Positions 46,753 to 58,745 of a stretch of DNA of 64,000 bases are shown in pieces. Origin of the DNA: Schistocerca nitens. Lineage: Eukaryota; Arthropoda; Insecta; Orthoptera; Acrididae. The notes under the pieces were generated by a model, which saw only the letters and a list, made by a program, of their open reading frames with translations, was not told the origin of the DNA and did not search any database. How positions within the stretch are numbered: the first letter of the stretch is position 1; every line of letters begins with the position of its first letter. The stretch is taken from positions 541,715,383-541,779,382 of the forward strand of contig NC_064621.1 of NCBI RefSeq assembly GCF_023898315.1. Direction: 5' to 3'. The position numbers were made by a program, and so were the translations under genes.

Positions 46753-48990
46753 CTTGGTCGTGGTCTTCAGTCCACAGACTGGTTTGATGCAGCTGTCCAC
46801 ACTACTGTATCCTGTACAAGCCTCTTCATCTCCAAGTAACTACTGCAATCTACGTCTTTCTGAATCTGCTTACTGTATTCATCTCTTGGACTCTCTCTAT
46901 GAATTTTACCCCCCCCCCCTCCCTCACTTCCCTCCAGTACTAAACTGGTTGGTGATACCTTGATGCCTCAGAATGTGTCTTACCAACCAATCACCCTTTT
47001 TTTTTTTTTTCTGGTTGTGCTACAAATTTCTCCTCCCCCCCCCCCCCCCCCAATTCTGTTCAGTACCTCCTCATTAGTTGCATGATCTACCCATCTAATC
47101 TTGAGCATTCTTCTGTAGCACCACATTTCAGAAGCTTCTATTCTCTTCTTGTCTAAACCGTTTATCGTCCACGTGTTACTTCCAAACATGGCTACAGAAA
47201 GGACTTTTTGCCACTTAAATCTATGCACAATGTTAACAAATTTTTCTTCTCCAGAAACGCTTTTTGTGCCATTGCCAGTCTACATTTTATATCCTCTGTG
47301 CTTCGATCGTCATCAGTTATTTTGCTTCCCAAGTAGCAAAACCCATCTCCTACTTTAAGTGTGTCATTTCCTGATCTAATTCCCAAAGCATCACCTGATT
47401 TAATTCGACTGCTTTCCATTATCCTTGTTTTGATTTTGTTGATTTTCATCTTATATCCTCCCTTCAAGATACTGTCCATTCCACTCTACTGCTCATCCAA
47501 GTTCTTTGCTGTCTCTGACAGAATTACAGTGTCATCACCAAACCTTAAAGTTATTATTTCTTCTCCCTTGACCTTAATACCTACTCCCAACTTTTGTTTT
47601 GTTTCCTTTACTGCTTGCTCAATATACAGATTGAATAACATTGGGGGTAGGCTACAACTCTGTCTCAATCCCTTCTCAACCACTGCTTCCCTTTTGTGCA
47701 TCTCGACTCTTATAACTGCCATCTGGTTAAATATCCTTTTGCTCCCTGTATTTTATCCCTGACATCTTTAGAATCTGAAAGAGAGTATTCTAGTCAACAG
47801 TGTCAAAAGCTTTCTCTAAGTCTACAAATGCCGTAAATGTAGGCTTTCCTTTCCTTGACCTATCTTGTATGAGAAGTCATAGGGTCAGTATTGCCCTGTG
47901 CCTTTCTAAATTTCTCCAGAATCCAAACTGTTCTTCCCCATGGTCAGCTTCTACCAGCTTTTCCGTTCTTCTGTAAAGGATTCTTGTCAGTATTTTACAA
48001 CCATGACTTATTAAACTGATAGTTCCGTAATGTTCACATCTGGCAGGACCTGCTTTCTTTGGAAGTGGAATTATTATATTGTTCATGAAGTCTAAGTGTA
48101 TTTCTCCTGTCTCATATGTCTTGCTCACCAGATGGAAGAGTTTTGTCGTGGCTGGTGCTCCCAAGGTTATCAGTAGCTGTAACAGAATATTGTCTGTTCC
48201 CGGAGCCTTGTTTTGACTTAGGTCTCTCAGCGCTCTGTCAAATTCTTCTTGCAGAATCATATCTCCCATCTCATCTTCATCTACATCCTCTTCCATTTCT
48301 GTAATATTGCCCTCTAGTACATCTCCCTTGTATAGACCCTCTATATACTTCTTCCACCTTTCTGCTTTCCCTTCTTTGCTTTGGTTTTACATCTGAGCTC
48401 TTGTTATTCATGCAGGTGGTTCTCTGTTCTCCAAAGGTCTCTCTAATTTCCCCGTAGGTGGTATCTGTTTCTACCCTAGTGATATATGCTTCTAAATCCT
48501 TACATCTGTCTCGAGCCATTTTGCACTTCCAGTCAGTCTCATTTTTTAAATGTTTGTATTCCCTTTCGCCCGCTTCATTTATATATTTTCTCTTTATATT
48601 TTTATATTTTCTCTTTTTGTTTATTAAATTCAATATCTCTTGTGTTGCCCAAGGATTTATACCAGCCCTCGTCTGATTAGCTACTTGATCCTCTGCTGCC
48701 TTCACTATTTCATCTCTCAAAGCAACCCATTCTTCTTCTACTATATTCCTTTCCCCTGTTCTTGTTAATTGTTTCCTAATGCTCTTTCTGAAACTCTCTA
48801 CAAGCTCTGGCTCTTTCAGTTTATCCAGGTCCCATCTCTTTAAATTCCTACTTTTTGCAGTTTCTCAATTTTATTCAGCAGTTGATAACCAATAAATTAT
48901 GGTCAGAACCCACATCTATCCCTGGAAATGTCTTAAAATTTAAAACCTGGTTCCGAAATCTAAGTGTTAGCTATGATTAAATTATGTCCT
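46722..48990 (-). mobile_element. RTE-like LINE, decayed copy with internal deletion
   Basis: Same family as 35290-38578, starting from its (AAC)n tail (GTT repeats 46722-46751). Recognisable parts are SVAMFGSNTWTINGLDKKR (about 47215-47155), ITLRFGDDTVILSETAKNL (RT FADD box mutated to FGDD, about 47555-47500), LRQSCSLPPMLFNLYIEQ, NKAPGTDNILLQLL and the linker. At about 48962 the sequence jumps from AAATCT to AAGTGTTAG, skipping roughly 100 bases present in the full-length copy. The 5' end is truncated near 48990. A poly-C run (47034-47052) and T-run (46988-47002) lie in its C-terminal region. Confidence 0.9.
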
Positions 48991-50223
48991 GTGCAAAATA
49001 CATATATGTTGTCATATGTACAGGCAGCAAATCTGTGTAAGTCTTAACAGTATTTCTTTCCACATAGCAATACTGTATCTTCTCTGCTCACTAAAGAAAC
49101 AGAAAATGTCTTTATTACTACTATACCTTTGTTGTTATGTATTACACATTGAAACTTACTGGTACCTGGAATCATATTCTTGAAATGTTGCTTCAACTTG
49201 GCAATGTCATAATCATGGTGGGAAATTGATGTTTAGCCAAATACACATGAAGGAATATTTTCTTTGCACCACTGAAATAACTGTCTTGATGTCAAAATAT
49301 GGGTTTCATGGGTCACTTGATAATGGCAAGTGTGGCTGACCTCTTCACAGCCCCTGCAATCTTATCACAAGGTCCTTTACCATGTGCTATAGCAAAAAAC
49401 TGCCATTCAAAATCTTCCCGATGGTGGGATGCATTGAAGAAATTCTGTCTGTTGTTGTATTGGGCAGTATATCCATCCAAAAAGGAGTAAATATGCTTTG
49501 TGGTTGGAAAGTGACATATTAAGAACTTGATGAAAATGTGCTGGAAAGAAAAAAAAAGACACACACAGTATCATGTTGAAGGCAATCCATGTTTCTACAT
49601 ATGACACATGATGTGTTTTATAAGTATTTGCATCTTGGTAGTAAGCTACAAATAGATGAATTGTAAACTGTGAATTTTTCTAGGGAAATCCCTGTACTTC
49701 GTCGTGGATGGTGAAGGAGTAATTCTGAACAAAATCACAAACAGCAAGATATTAATTTACGTTGATTTCTTCTTTTGTGATTTTAAAAATCAGTGACTGT
49801 TGCTGGGTGGTACACAGTGAGGTAGGAAGTGTTATAAACTAGATGCACACACTTCAATGAATTCATCTCTCTGATTTTGTTGTACTCTCTGGAACTACCC
49901 TGCCTTGTTGGTTATTTCATCAATGCAATTTGTACCAAACAGTTAAACCGGTTATTAGTCAGTTTTGTCAAAGTGGGACAGTAGGGATGTGCACCTAAGA
50001 AGTGTGATAGAGATACAGGATTGCATGTAACAAATCCTACTCAGTGCTTTTATAGTGGGAATGTGTATTCTTCACACTCCATTAGATCTTTCAATTAATG
50101 CCCTTCAACCATGAACGTAAAATTCCGGTGTAGGGCACACAAACAGCATAGGTCCCACTGGCACAGGCAGTAACACAGTGCTTTGGCTGCAACCCAGAAC
50201 ATTTTTAAGCAGACCTATCAGCT
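48991..50223 (-). other. Unassigned DNA with a degenerate conserved-domain fragment
   Basis: Mostly unannotated. On the minus strand from about 49565 to 49090, two frames give FLDGYTAQYNNRQNFFNASH, then EWQFFAIAHGKGPCDKIAGA and VKRSATLAIIK. After a one-base shift comes ILTSRQLFQWCKEN and FKNMIPGTSKFQCV. The HGKGPCD..G.VKR pattern looks like a recurring insect and invertebrate protein family whose function I cannot name. It is broken here, so it is either a pseudogene or a transposon-carried fragment. Confidence 0.45.
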
Positions 50224-51270
50224 GACTTAAATCTAAAATAGGTGTAGTTCTAAGATCAACTATACAGGAATTTTTCCATGTGTGATACTACCACTACCAC
50301 CATCACCACCACAACCCACTACACTGTCACCTATAAGCTTTGCCAGCCTCCCCTTCCCATACCTATTGAAGTGCAGGCCATGCCTAGTGAATCCCGATCT
50401 ACTGATAGACCTAACTGACACCACTGAGATGTGACCTATGCCCTCTGCCATCAGTGCCCTCCCCACCCCATGTTAACACGCTTAACAACCACATTAAGGT
50501 GAGGCCGATCATGACGATGAAACAGATGCACGAAATGCACATTAGTGCCACTGGTTTGAGTAGCTATCTTTACCAGATCACCACTTAACATCATATTCCC
50601 TGTTCCTATCAAGACTGTTCCCTGCTCCACCCACTATCCCTACCTGATCCTCCATAAAATTCCTACGTAGCTCACCTATGCTGTCAGTCGCTTGAGCCAA
50701 CCCTGCACTAGGATTCACAATTCTGGTGACCTGGTACTCACTCCCCAACACTTCCTGCAATACCTCTACTGTACGAACTACCTAGCAGCAGAATCTTCTT
50801 CTTTCTATTAGACTTTGCAACTGGCCATAAGCCTCCAAACTGCTGAGGACTGCTGCATGTTCCCTACATCTACATCTACATCTACAGCTACACGAGGCTC
50901 CTCTCCACTCAACTCTGACAGTTGGTCAAATCTATTGCATATGCGCAAAGTATAACTGTCTGAATACCTCCCCTTCCTAGCTGCCTTCGTGTCAACTGCC
51001 ATTTCCCAGTCTCCAGCACGCTTCACCCTCCTCAACCTACCTAGTTCCTTCTTTGCACATTGTAACTGCACCTGAAGGGCACAGATCTTATGCTCCTGCT
51101 CCTCTATCAACTTATTTCTACTACAGATTCTGCATTCCCAGGAGAGGATCTCGCTAGAATGCTCACTGGCTTCCTCACTGCATTCCCCCAATGAAAATAC
51201 TTTGAACACATCCCACACTGTAACCCACTACTCACAAACCTATGACAGAGCCCACACTTCTCACTCACAA
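50224..51270 (-). mobile_element. CR1-like LINE ORF1: PHD-like finger, coiled coil, SGNH hydrolase
   Basis: Minus-strand order: cysteine-rich CGLCHRFVSSGLQCGMCSKY..HWG (about 51255-51190) and WECRICSRNK (about 51140-51110), a plausible PHD-type finger. Then coiled coil NKLIEEQEHKICALQVQLQC (about 51115-51055), a basic region, and an acidic VDVDVDVG stretch encoded by GATGTA-like repeats (about 50890-50865). The SGNH blocks are KKKILLLGSSYSRG (about 50810-50770), VGIVGGAGNSLDRN (about 50650-50610) and GFTRHGLHFNRYGKGRLAKL (about 50395-50335). Frameshifts separate the blocks (near 50815, 50765, 50575 and 50470). It lacks its partner ORF2 here, so it is an isolated, inactive fragment. Esterase activity in ORF1 is known for CR1 relatives; its role in retrotransposition is unclear. 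Confidence 0.8.
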
Positions 51271-51779
51271 AAAATTTTACAGTTAATGAAAAAAGCTATA
51301 TGTCTATGTTACCAAAGTTCAGTTACACCAGTAGAACTATTTATAGAACTAACAATAGCGGTCTCGAAATTCTCTGTCTAAGAAACGTCAGCTGAAAAGT
51401 AAAGCACGAAATTTACTAAATGACTTCAATGCACAGAAAACTCTAAAAGACACAGTGAGCGAACGTTTCCAAAAGTTTATTAAATCATTATTTTGCCACA
51501 AACAACATGAAACACCACTGAAAACTATTGAATTTAATAATTGTATAACAGTGCACAAATAAGTTTGTCAGTACTTAGCTTTATAATCGCTACAGCTGCG
51601 TTGAGTGCTGTGTTGAATTGACATGGAATTATCTATATATAGAGAGAAAATTAACCTTTAATATTAATGTGAACTTTATTTTATATGCTTAAGTTCATAT
51701 TTTTATCCTTTGCCTCTGATGGTGAAGTAATTACTCTAATGTCATTTTTGCAATCCCTATGTGAGTGAAATGTAGGGGA

Positions 51780-51830
51780 TTGTAATGTATCCCTACAGTA
51801 ATCACTTAGAGCCAGTTCTGGGAAACTTAG
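51780..51830 (-). mobile_element. CR1-like LINE, distal part cut off by piggyBac
   Basis: The text at about 51795-51830 (TAATCACTTAGAGCCAGTTC) corresponds to 15835-15870 in the other CR1-like copy. There it runs straight on into CAGACTTTCTCGGGATAGTT-like sequence, which here resumes only at 54771. The left limit is unclear. Confidence 0.75.
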
Positions 51831-52369
51831 TTAACCCTTTCATGGTTGTTGGGACACACATGTCCCACTAATTTTGGGCCTTATTTAAAACACTGGGAAA
51901 CGAGTTGCATATTTCTGCTCAGTCCTTCCATCTGTTGGCAGCTCTCCTGAACTCGGGAAAAAATCGAGGCACTGAAATTCTCAGTCTATAGAAGGCTGTG
52001 ACTGTTGCAGTGCGTTGTCGCGTGAGTTTCCGCGCCAAAACTTCTATTTCTTGTGTCTCGAGACAGTTTTTGGCGTATTCTGACTACTAAAAATGTCCTA
52101 AGTAAGTATTTTTGCTATTTTCAATTTCTTATATATTTACAAATGACAACTACACTTTCTAAAACGTATTTTACTTCTAAAATATTTTTTTTTTTGCGTA
52201 GTTACAATTAGTGGGACACTAACCATTGTGTGACCCTATAGTTCCTTTATGTTAGGATGTTGTAGGACTTATATTTCAGAGAAAGAGCTTTTTTCTGTAA
52301 CATTTTGTGCTAGTAAAAGTACGGTATGTGGTTTAGAACTAAGACATATTATTGTTACTTTATGCAGAA

Positions 52370-54384
52370 GCTGCGAGACAGCGAGATCCTGGATTTTTTA
52401 TTTTCACTGCCAGATAATCCAGAAGAATCGGACATTGAAGCTGATGATGATGATCTAGAGGAGGTTTTTTCATCTCATGATCATCGTCTACTCCAAGCAC
52501 ACCATAAGAAACATGGACACACAATTATATGGAACAGATTGTCAACAACGATGTGCAACTAGATTCGTTGATAGATGAAAACATCAGTGTTGCGAGTGAA
52601 AGTGGAGTGAATTTTGAGCAAGATGATGAAACTGGTGAATTTACAGATTCTCACTGGGATGATGATGAAACTCACTTTGAAGAACTAAATTTATCCTCAG
52701 TGTTCGACCCAAAACCAACAGTAAACTTTGTTTTGGCAGACAATGAACTTGTGTATTTTGAAAAATTATTTGACGATTCAGTGATGCAACACATCTGCTT
52801 TCAAACAAATTGCCAAACAGAAGAATAGTGCACAGTGGAGGGAACTCAGTTCAGGAACTAAAAGCTTTTCTGGGTATGATAGTAGTAATGGGTATTCATC
52901 AATTACCTGAAGCAGCCAGTTACTGGAGCTCAGACCCATATCTAAATGTAAATGCAGTATCGAATGTTATGACACTTGCTCGCTGTAAGAAAATAATAAG
53001 AGAACCTTCACTGCAATGATAATTTGTTTCAGCCAGCAACAAACGATCCTGGTTATGACAAGTTGTACAAAATCAGACCACGTATCTCAGCCCTGAACAA
53101 AAACTGTTTGAAAGTATATCACCCTTCTACTTCACTTGCAGTTGATGAGTCAGTGGTTGCATTCAAAGGAAGAACAAGCCTGAAACAGTACATGCCCATG
53201 AAACCTGTAAAAAGAGGCTACAAAATTTGGTGCCTTGCTGGTGCAAACACAGGTTTTATTTCAAATTTTGATGTCTACACAGGTAAATCTGCTGCCAGTA
53301 GACGGGAATTCAAAGATTGCCAAATGTGTGAAAGAGTAGTGCTGGAACTCTGTAAACCATTTTTAATTCCAATAGAACTGTGGTTTTTGATAATGTCTTT
53401 TCAATGTTTAGACTAATGAAGGAACTGAGAAAACGGGGGCTTTATAGCTGTGGTACCGTCAGAGGAAACAGAAAAGGCCTACCTCCTTTTTTTGCGAGTA
53501 AATTACCAAGTCTAAACCATGGAGAGTTTACATTTGCTGTCAAATCTGGTGTTGCTGCTGTTAAGTGGCAAGATAGCAAAGCAGTCTGTCTCATTTCCAC
53601 TGCACATAATCCTAAAGGTGTTGTATTCGTCAAAAGAAAATTGAAAGATGGATCCACAATCAGCATTTCATGTCCTGAAGTAGTACATGTTTATAATAGT
53701 ACTAAGGGTGGACCGAGCGAGGTGGCGCAGTGGTTAGACACTGGACTCGCATTCGGGAGGACGACGGTTCAATCCCGCGTCCGGCCATCCTGATTTAGGT
53801 TTTCCGTGATTTCCCTAAATCGCTCCAGGCAAATGCCGGGATGGTTCCTTTCAAAGGGCACGGCCGACTTCCTTCCCCATCCTTCCCTAATCCGATGAGA
53901 CCGATGACCTCGCTGTCTGGTCTCCTTCCCCAAAACCAACCAACCAACTAAGGGTGGAGTAGATTGTTTTGACCAGCTACAAGAAAGGTATATGGTTGGC
54001 AGGCGATCAGTAAAATGGGGGCACCGACTATTTTATTTTTTTGTTGACTTAGCCATCGTCAACTCTTATGTACTATTTCGAATGTCAAGACGAAACGCAA
54101 ACCAGCTTTGAATGAGACTAGCAAGGCAGTTGATAAATAGATTTTCATCAAGAATGAAGAAGGGCCCATCACCTGCTTTCTATTCTAGCAAAAGAGGTGT
54201 CACTGCAGTGCCACAGGAAGTAACGCTTATGAATGTCGGGTCTCATATTCCCAAGGAGCAAAAGAACAGGCGGTGTAGGTTCTGCAGCTCAAAAGACGCT
54301 GAAAAACGAACAAAATATATTTGTTCATCCTGTAATGTGCCACTTTGTATTTCACCTTGCTTTCCAAAATTTCACGCAATGTAA
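52370..54384 (+). pseudogene. piggyBac transposase, broken
   Basis: The reading runs through several frames. An acidic N-terminus (SDIEADDDDLEEVFSS; DDETGEFTDSHWDDDETHFE) is followed by VQELKAFLGMIVVMGIHQLP (about 52845-52905). The DDE core has first Asp in SLAVDESVVAFKGRTSLKQY (about 53135-53190), second Asp in VVFDNVFSMFRLMKEL (about 53380-53425) and third Asp in VDCFDQLQERYMVGRR (about 53960-54005). A C-terminal zinc finger reads CRFCSSKDAEKRTKYICSSC to CISPCFPKFH (about 54270-54380), ending at a stop. Frameshifts near 52530, 52800, 53020 and 53380, a stop near 54108 and a SINE at 53713 inactivate it. All three catalytic Asp codons survive. Normally it cuts and pastes DNA at TTAA in the nucleus. 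Confidence 0.9.
53713..53946 (+). mobile_element. tRNA-derived SINE inside piggyBac 1, 12-bp TSD
   Basis: It starts CCGAGCGAGGTGGCGCAGTG (A-box region) with a B box GGTTCAATCCC (about 53767-53777). The body continues through TTTCCGTGATTTCCCTAAAT and CCGGGATGGTTCCTTTCAAA. ACTAAGGGTGGA flanks it at 53701-53712 and 53947-53958. It splits the transposase just before the third catalytic Asp. Confidence 0.95.
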
Positions 54385-54588
54385 GTAATATTCACTAAGT
54401 AGCAAAATGTATTTTTTTGTTGGAAATAATAAAGTATACCACATGTTTGCATATTGGCAAAATGAGTTACATTTAATTTCCAATACATTAATGTTAAATA
54501 CTGGTGCAAATAGGCCTTGTTCATAAATTTTACACCAATTTGTAGCAACTTCATTGTGAGGAAAATCGGTCCCAGAAATGATATGTCT

Positions 54589-54590
<2 letters not shown>

Positions 54591-54644
<54 letters not shown>
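54591..54644. repeat. Poly-T run (54 T)
   Basis: Uninterrupted T54 inside the 3' part of piggyBac 1. The length may be imprecise in assembly. Confidence 0.9.
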
Positions 54645-54645
<1 letters not shown>

Positions 54646-54770
54646 AGGAAATGGTTAAAGTTAAAAATTATTCAAAGGCATATTTGTAATTCTGGCCCAA
54701 ATAAGACTCTGTAACAGCTGAGGTACCTTAATAAATTCTAAAAAATGAGTAAAAACCACGAAAGGGTTAA

Positions 54771-56352
54771 CAGACTTTCTCGGGATAGTTTACATCTGTC
54801 TACAAGAGTCTGCCAGTTTAGTTCCTTCAGTATCTCTGTGACACTCTTCCACGGATTAAACAAACCTGTGACCATTTGTGCTGCAATTCTCCGTTTACAT
54901 TCAATATACCCTGTTTGTCCTATCTGGTACTGGTCCCATACACTTGAGCAATATTCCAGAACTAGTCACACAAGTGATTTGTAAGCAATCTCTGTTCTAC
55001 CAATAAACTGAAGTCTACCACCGTCTTTTACCTTGACTGAACCTATGTGATCATTCCATGTCATATCCCTACAAAGTGTTACACCCAGGTATTTGTATGA
55101 ATTGGCCGATTCCAATGGTGATTCATTGATACTATAGTTACAGGATACTATGTTTTATCATTTTGTGAAGTGCAAAATTTTACATTTCTGAACATCTAGA
55201 GCACGCTGAAAATCTCTGCACCACAATGAAATCTTATCAAGATCTAAATGAAAATTTATGCAGCTTTTCTCGCATAGTACCTCATTATAGGTAACTGCAT
55301 CATCTGCAAGAAGCCTGATTTTACTATTAATACTGTCTGCAAGGTCATTAATATACAACATGAACAGCAAGGATCCCAACACACTTCCCTGGGGCACATC
55401 CGAAGTTTTACATCTGATGATGACTCTCCATCCAAGATAACGTGCTGTGTCCTCCCTACCAAAAAGCCTCAATCCAGTCACAAATTTCACTTGATACCCT
55501 ATATGATCATACTTCTGAAAATAAGAATAGGTGCAGTACTGAGTTGAATGCTTTTTAGAAATCAAGAAACACTATGTTTACTTGGTTGTCTTGATCCAAA
55601 GCTTTCAGTATGTCATGTGAGAAAGGTGCAAGTTGGGTTTCACATGATCGATGATTTCGAAATCCATGCTGGCATTGAGGAGGTGACTGTGTTCAAGATA
55701 CCTCATTTTGTTCAAGCTCAGAATATGTTATAAGATTCTACAACAAGTTAATGTCAGGGATATTGGACAGTAGCTTTGTGGGTTACTTCTACTACCCTTC
55801 TTGAAGACGGTTGTGACCTGTGCCTTTTTACAAGAACTTATACACTTTTTGTTTGAGAGATCTATGATAGATTATAGTTAGAAGAGGGACTAATTCACCT
55901 GCAAATTCAGTATAGAATCTGATAGGTATCCCCGCAGGACCTGGTGCTTTGTCTAATTTTAATGATTTCAGCTGTTTCTCAACACAACTGACACTAATAT
56001 TTATTCCATTCATCTTTTCAATAGTAAGAGGATTAAATTGGGACAATTTCCTTGGGTTTTCCTTCATAAAGGAACGTTTGAAAATTTCAGCTTTTGCTTT
56101 GCTACCCCCAATTTCAGCTCCTGTTTCATTCACTAGGGACTGGACACTAACTTTGGTGCCACTAACAGCTTTTACAAATGACCAGAATTTCTTTGGATTT
56201 TGTGAAATGTCATTTGACAATATTCTGCTACGGTAGTCATTGAAGGCATCACGCCTTGCTCTCTAGACAGCCAAAGGAGTTTCATTCAGCATTTCTCTAT
56301 CTGTAGCCCTATGCTTTGTTTTACACAGTGAAAGTAGATTATGACACTTGCT
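54771..56352 (-). mobile_element. CR1-like LINE ORF2 relic
   Basis: Minus-strand RT. From the 5' side: MSNDISQNPKKFWSFVKAVS (56220), SLKLDKAPGPAGIPIRFYTE (about 55960-55900), a decayed palm, SDVPQGSVLGSLLFMLYIND (about 55412-55350), IRLLADDAVTYNE (FADD-equivalent LADD, about 55325-55285) and LWCRDFQRALDVQKCKILHF. The 5' end is truncated near 56352. The 3' end joins 51830 across the piggyBac. There are several stops and frameshifts. Confidence 0.85.
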
Positions 56353-56629
56353 TATGTCTGTATGTGGAATGATGACCACCTGGGTAAGTAATAAAAATAT
56401 ATTCGACCTTCACCACTGAAGTGATTTATTCCTCACACTACATGTTTCGTAAGGAATCTTCCTTTATCAGGAGTGTTAGGTTGAAATATTTAGATTATTT
56501 CCATGAATGCATTGCCAAGACGGGTTGCCACTGACAACATAATTACCTTTGTGTGTTATTGCTGTTAATATCCATAAATATTTTTTCTATTTTCTCGTGC
56601 TTCAATTAGATAGAGAAGTAGTAGTAGTA

Positions 56630-56662
<33 letters not shown>

Positions 56663-56892
56663 GGCAAGTAATTGTAACTTACATTGAAAAGAAAACCCAG
56701 GAGATACTTTTAAGAACATATGTCATAAAAAGGCTTTAGCTCTCAATGAACCCACCTTCTTCCTCCACAGAAGGAAATGAAAGATTTTTTTTATTTTAAA
56801 ATAAGTACATCCAAATTATTTGCCATTTTTGAATCTTAATTTTGTGATATATGCCAGATGTAAATGTTTAAAGACGGTGTGGGATTACTGAA

Positions 56893-56943
<51 letters not shown>
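56353..56943. other. Unassigned spacer with microsatellites
   Basis: A (GTA/TAA)n tract at 56616-56662 and an (AC)n tract at 56896-56943. No gene seen. Confidence 0.7.
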
Positions 56944-56946
<3 letters not shown>

Positions 56947-58189
56947 CCCTTTACAACTTCAAAATTTTATTACTACGGCAGTTGTTGAAATATTTTAATG
57001 TTTCTTTTGTCGTAATCAGTGTTTATAACAGTTTTTTGACAGTGTTTAATAGACCTCTATATGGGCGCCTTTAGTTGCACGAAGCACATCAATGTTGGCA
57101 ATGGCATTACGAGTCCTTTGCTTCAAGTCAACAATGTCCCATATCTGTGTTTGATACACAATATCTTTTACATACCCCCATAAAAAAGTCCAAGGGAGGG
57201 TGAACGTGGTGGCTAAGGAATTGGCCCATTCCTCACAATCCATCTACCTGGAAATTTTCATTGAGAAACCGACGAACATGCAGTCCCCAATGTGGTGGTG
57301 CACCATCTTGCTGGAAAATGATAGTTGGTTGTAAGTCAGTCAGTTGTGGTGCTACATCTTCAGTCAGAAGGTTGAGGTAAACATCTATAGTAATTGTTGA
57401 CTTGATGAAGAAAAATGGACCAATTATTCGAATTCCACACCACACATTCACTTTTGGACTATTCCGGTGAAGCTTCCTAGTCACATGGGGGCGTTCAGAT
57501 CCCCAGATTTTCACATTGTGTCTGTTTAATGTCCCATAAACATGAAAATTTGCCTCATCACTGAAAGAAACTCGCTTGAGGAATGCTTCATCCTCCAAAA
57601 GGCGTTCTAGCATGTTGAGTGCAAACTCTGTCCATTTTTGCTTGTCATTTGGCTCAAATGTCTGTAACAGTTGCACTTTGTAAGCGTACAACCATAAGTT
57701 CTTGTGGAGGACCTTACGCACAGTTGAACGTGGTAGTTGCAACTGTCTGGTAGCAGTGCAGATGGAATTCGTAGGTGAACGAGTGAAGACGTTCAATAGG
57801 CAATTGATGTTTTTTTTGGATGTTCTTGGTCACCTGCTCCTCTCTTTATCCAACACTGTCACTGTCTCCATGAATTTTTTGTGTCATGCACGGATTGCAG
57901 GGTGTGCTGGTGGATCTCTTCCATACTTCGTTCTGAAGTTTCATTGAGTCTGAACATCTGATTTTGTCTCAATAAACCAGGACACACACATTGTGCCTTC
58001 TCTTGAGGAGTTGCTGTTTTATAGAGGTTCAGTTCCTTCCATCAACTGAGTATCTGAAACACGAAGTTTTAGTATACATAAAAACTTTAGTAAACAATGA
58101 TTACAATAAAAGAAATTTTGTTAAAATATTTCAACAACTGCCATTGTAATAAAATTTTGAAGTTGTAAAGGGACTTTATGGACACCCTG
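56944..58189 (-). mobile_element. Tc1/mariner-superfamily element, left tip lost to (AC)n
   Basis: Long inverted ends: AGTCCCTTTACAACTTCAAA at 56944 mirrors TTTGAAGTTGTAAAGGGACT near 58155-58175, and similarity goes on for about 55 bases. The right end has the full tip (CAGGGTGTCCATAA on the minus strand, TA at 58190-58191). The left tip is replaced by the AC microsatellite. The minus-strand transposase has NSICTATRQLQLPRSTVRKV (HTH), RVSFSDEANFHVYGTLNRHN (first Asp, about 57570-57510), SPKVNVWCGIRIIGPFF, IIFQQDGAPPHWGLHVRRFL (second Asp, about 57320-57260), then after a frameshift TFLWGYVKDIVYQTQIWD. The first two Asp residues survive; the third motif is scrambled. Confidence 0.9.
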
Positions 58190-58745
58190 TATATCCTCAG
58201 TGTTTGTGAAATGTTATCCAAATGATTTTAAATAATGTATATTGCTAGTGATTTTTTTACATCGTCATACCCGTTCCCCTCCATTCAATGTAGTTCCAGT
58301 GTAAATCTAACCATGAAGGTTACCAGTATATTCAGGTTTGTCCTTTTCCCATATAAATAACATAACTAAATAGCTGGTCATGAAGCCCACTTCCTTACAA
58401 CAATTCTCACTATTTAAGTAAATAAATATACAAATCGAATGAAATTGGTGAAAGAACAAGATGAGAAAGAACAGACTTCCACCAGGAGCTCCTTTGCCAC
58501 AACAGTTAAGCTCTCTAACAAACGGACAGTGGGGAGAAAATGAAATGATCCCAGTAAGTTATTTGACTTTGATACTAAAATAACCTCATCTGCAGGAAAT
58601 AATACAGATTCTACAAACAACAGTCTTAAGAAACACAGTGCACTTTGTTCATCTATAGAACTAGGAAGGCAGACAGTACCAGTGCCCAGCCCAAACCCAT
58701 GTTTCTTGACTTCTGTTAATATGCTCTGCACAGTTCCGCAGGGTC
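58190..58745. other. Unassigned DNA
   Basis: One minus-strand ORF of about 105 codons (58731-58414) has no recognisable domain. I do not regard it as a gene. Confidence 0.5.

Larger units (their letters stand above)
51831..54770 (+). mobile_element. piggyBac element 1, TTAA-flanked
   Basis: TTAA lies on both sides (51831-51834 and 54767-54770). The ends CCCTTTCATGGTT (51835) and AACCACGAAAGGG (to 54766) are 13-bp inverted repeats with one mismatch. A GGGACA...TGTCCC hairpin follows the left end (51851-51866). The body is 2.93 kb, carries a piggyBac transposase on the plus strand and is inserted in a CR1-like LINE whose halves fit together across it. A SINE sits inside it, and a T54 run lies at 54591-54644. 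Confidence 0.95.

Noticed and set aside
53713..53790. Possible tRNA gene
   Set aside because: Same reasoning: SINE head inside a piggyBac with a 12-bp TSD.
58414..58731. 105-codon minus-strand ORF as a host gene
   Set aside because: No domain, no splice or context support, and repeats on both sides.
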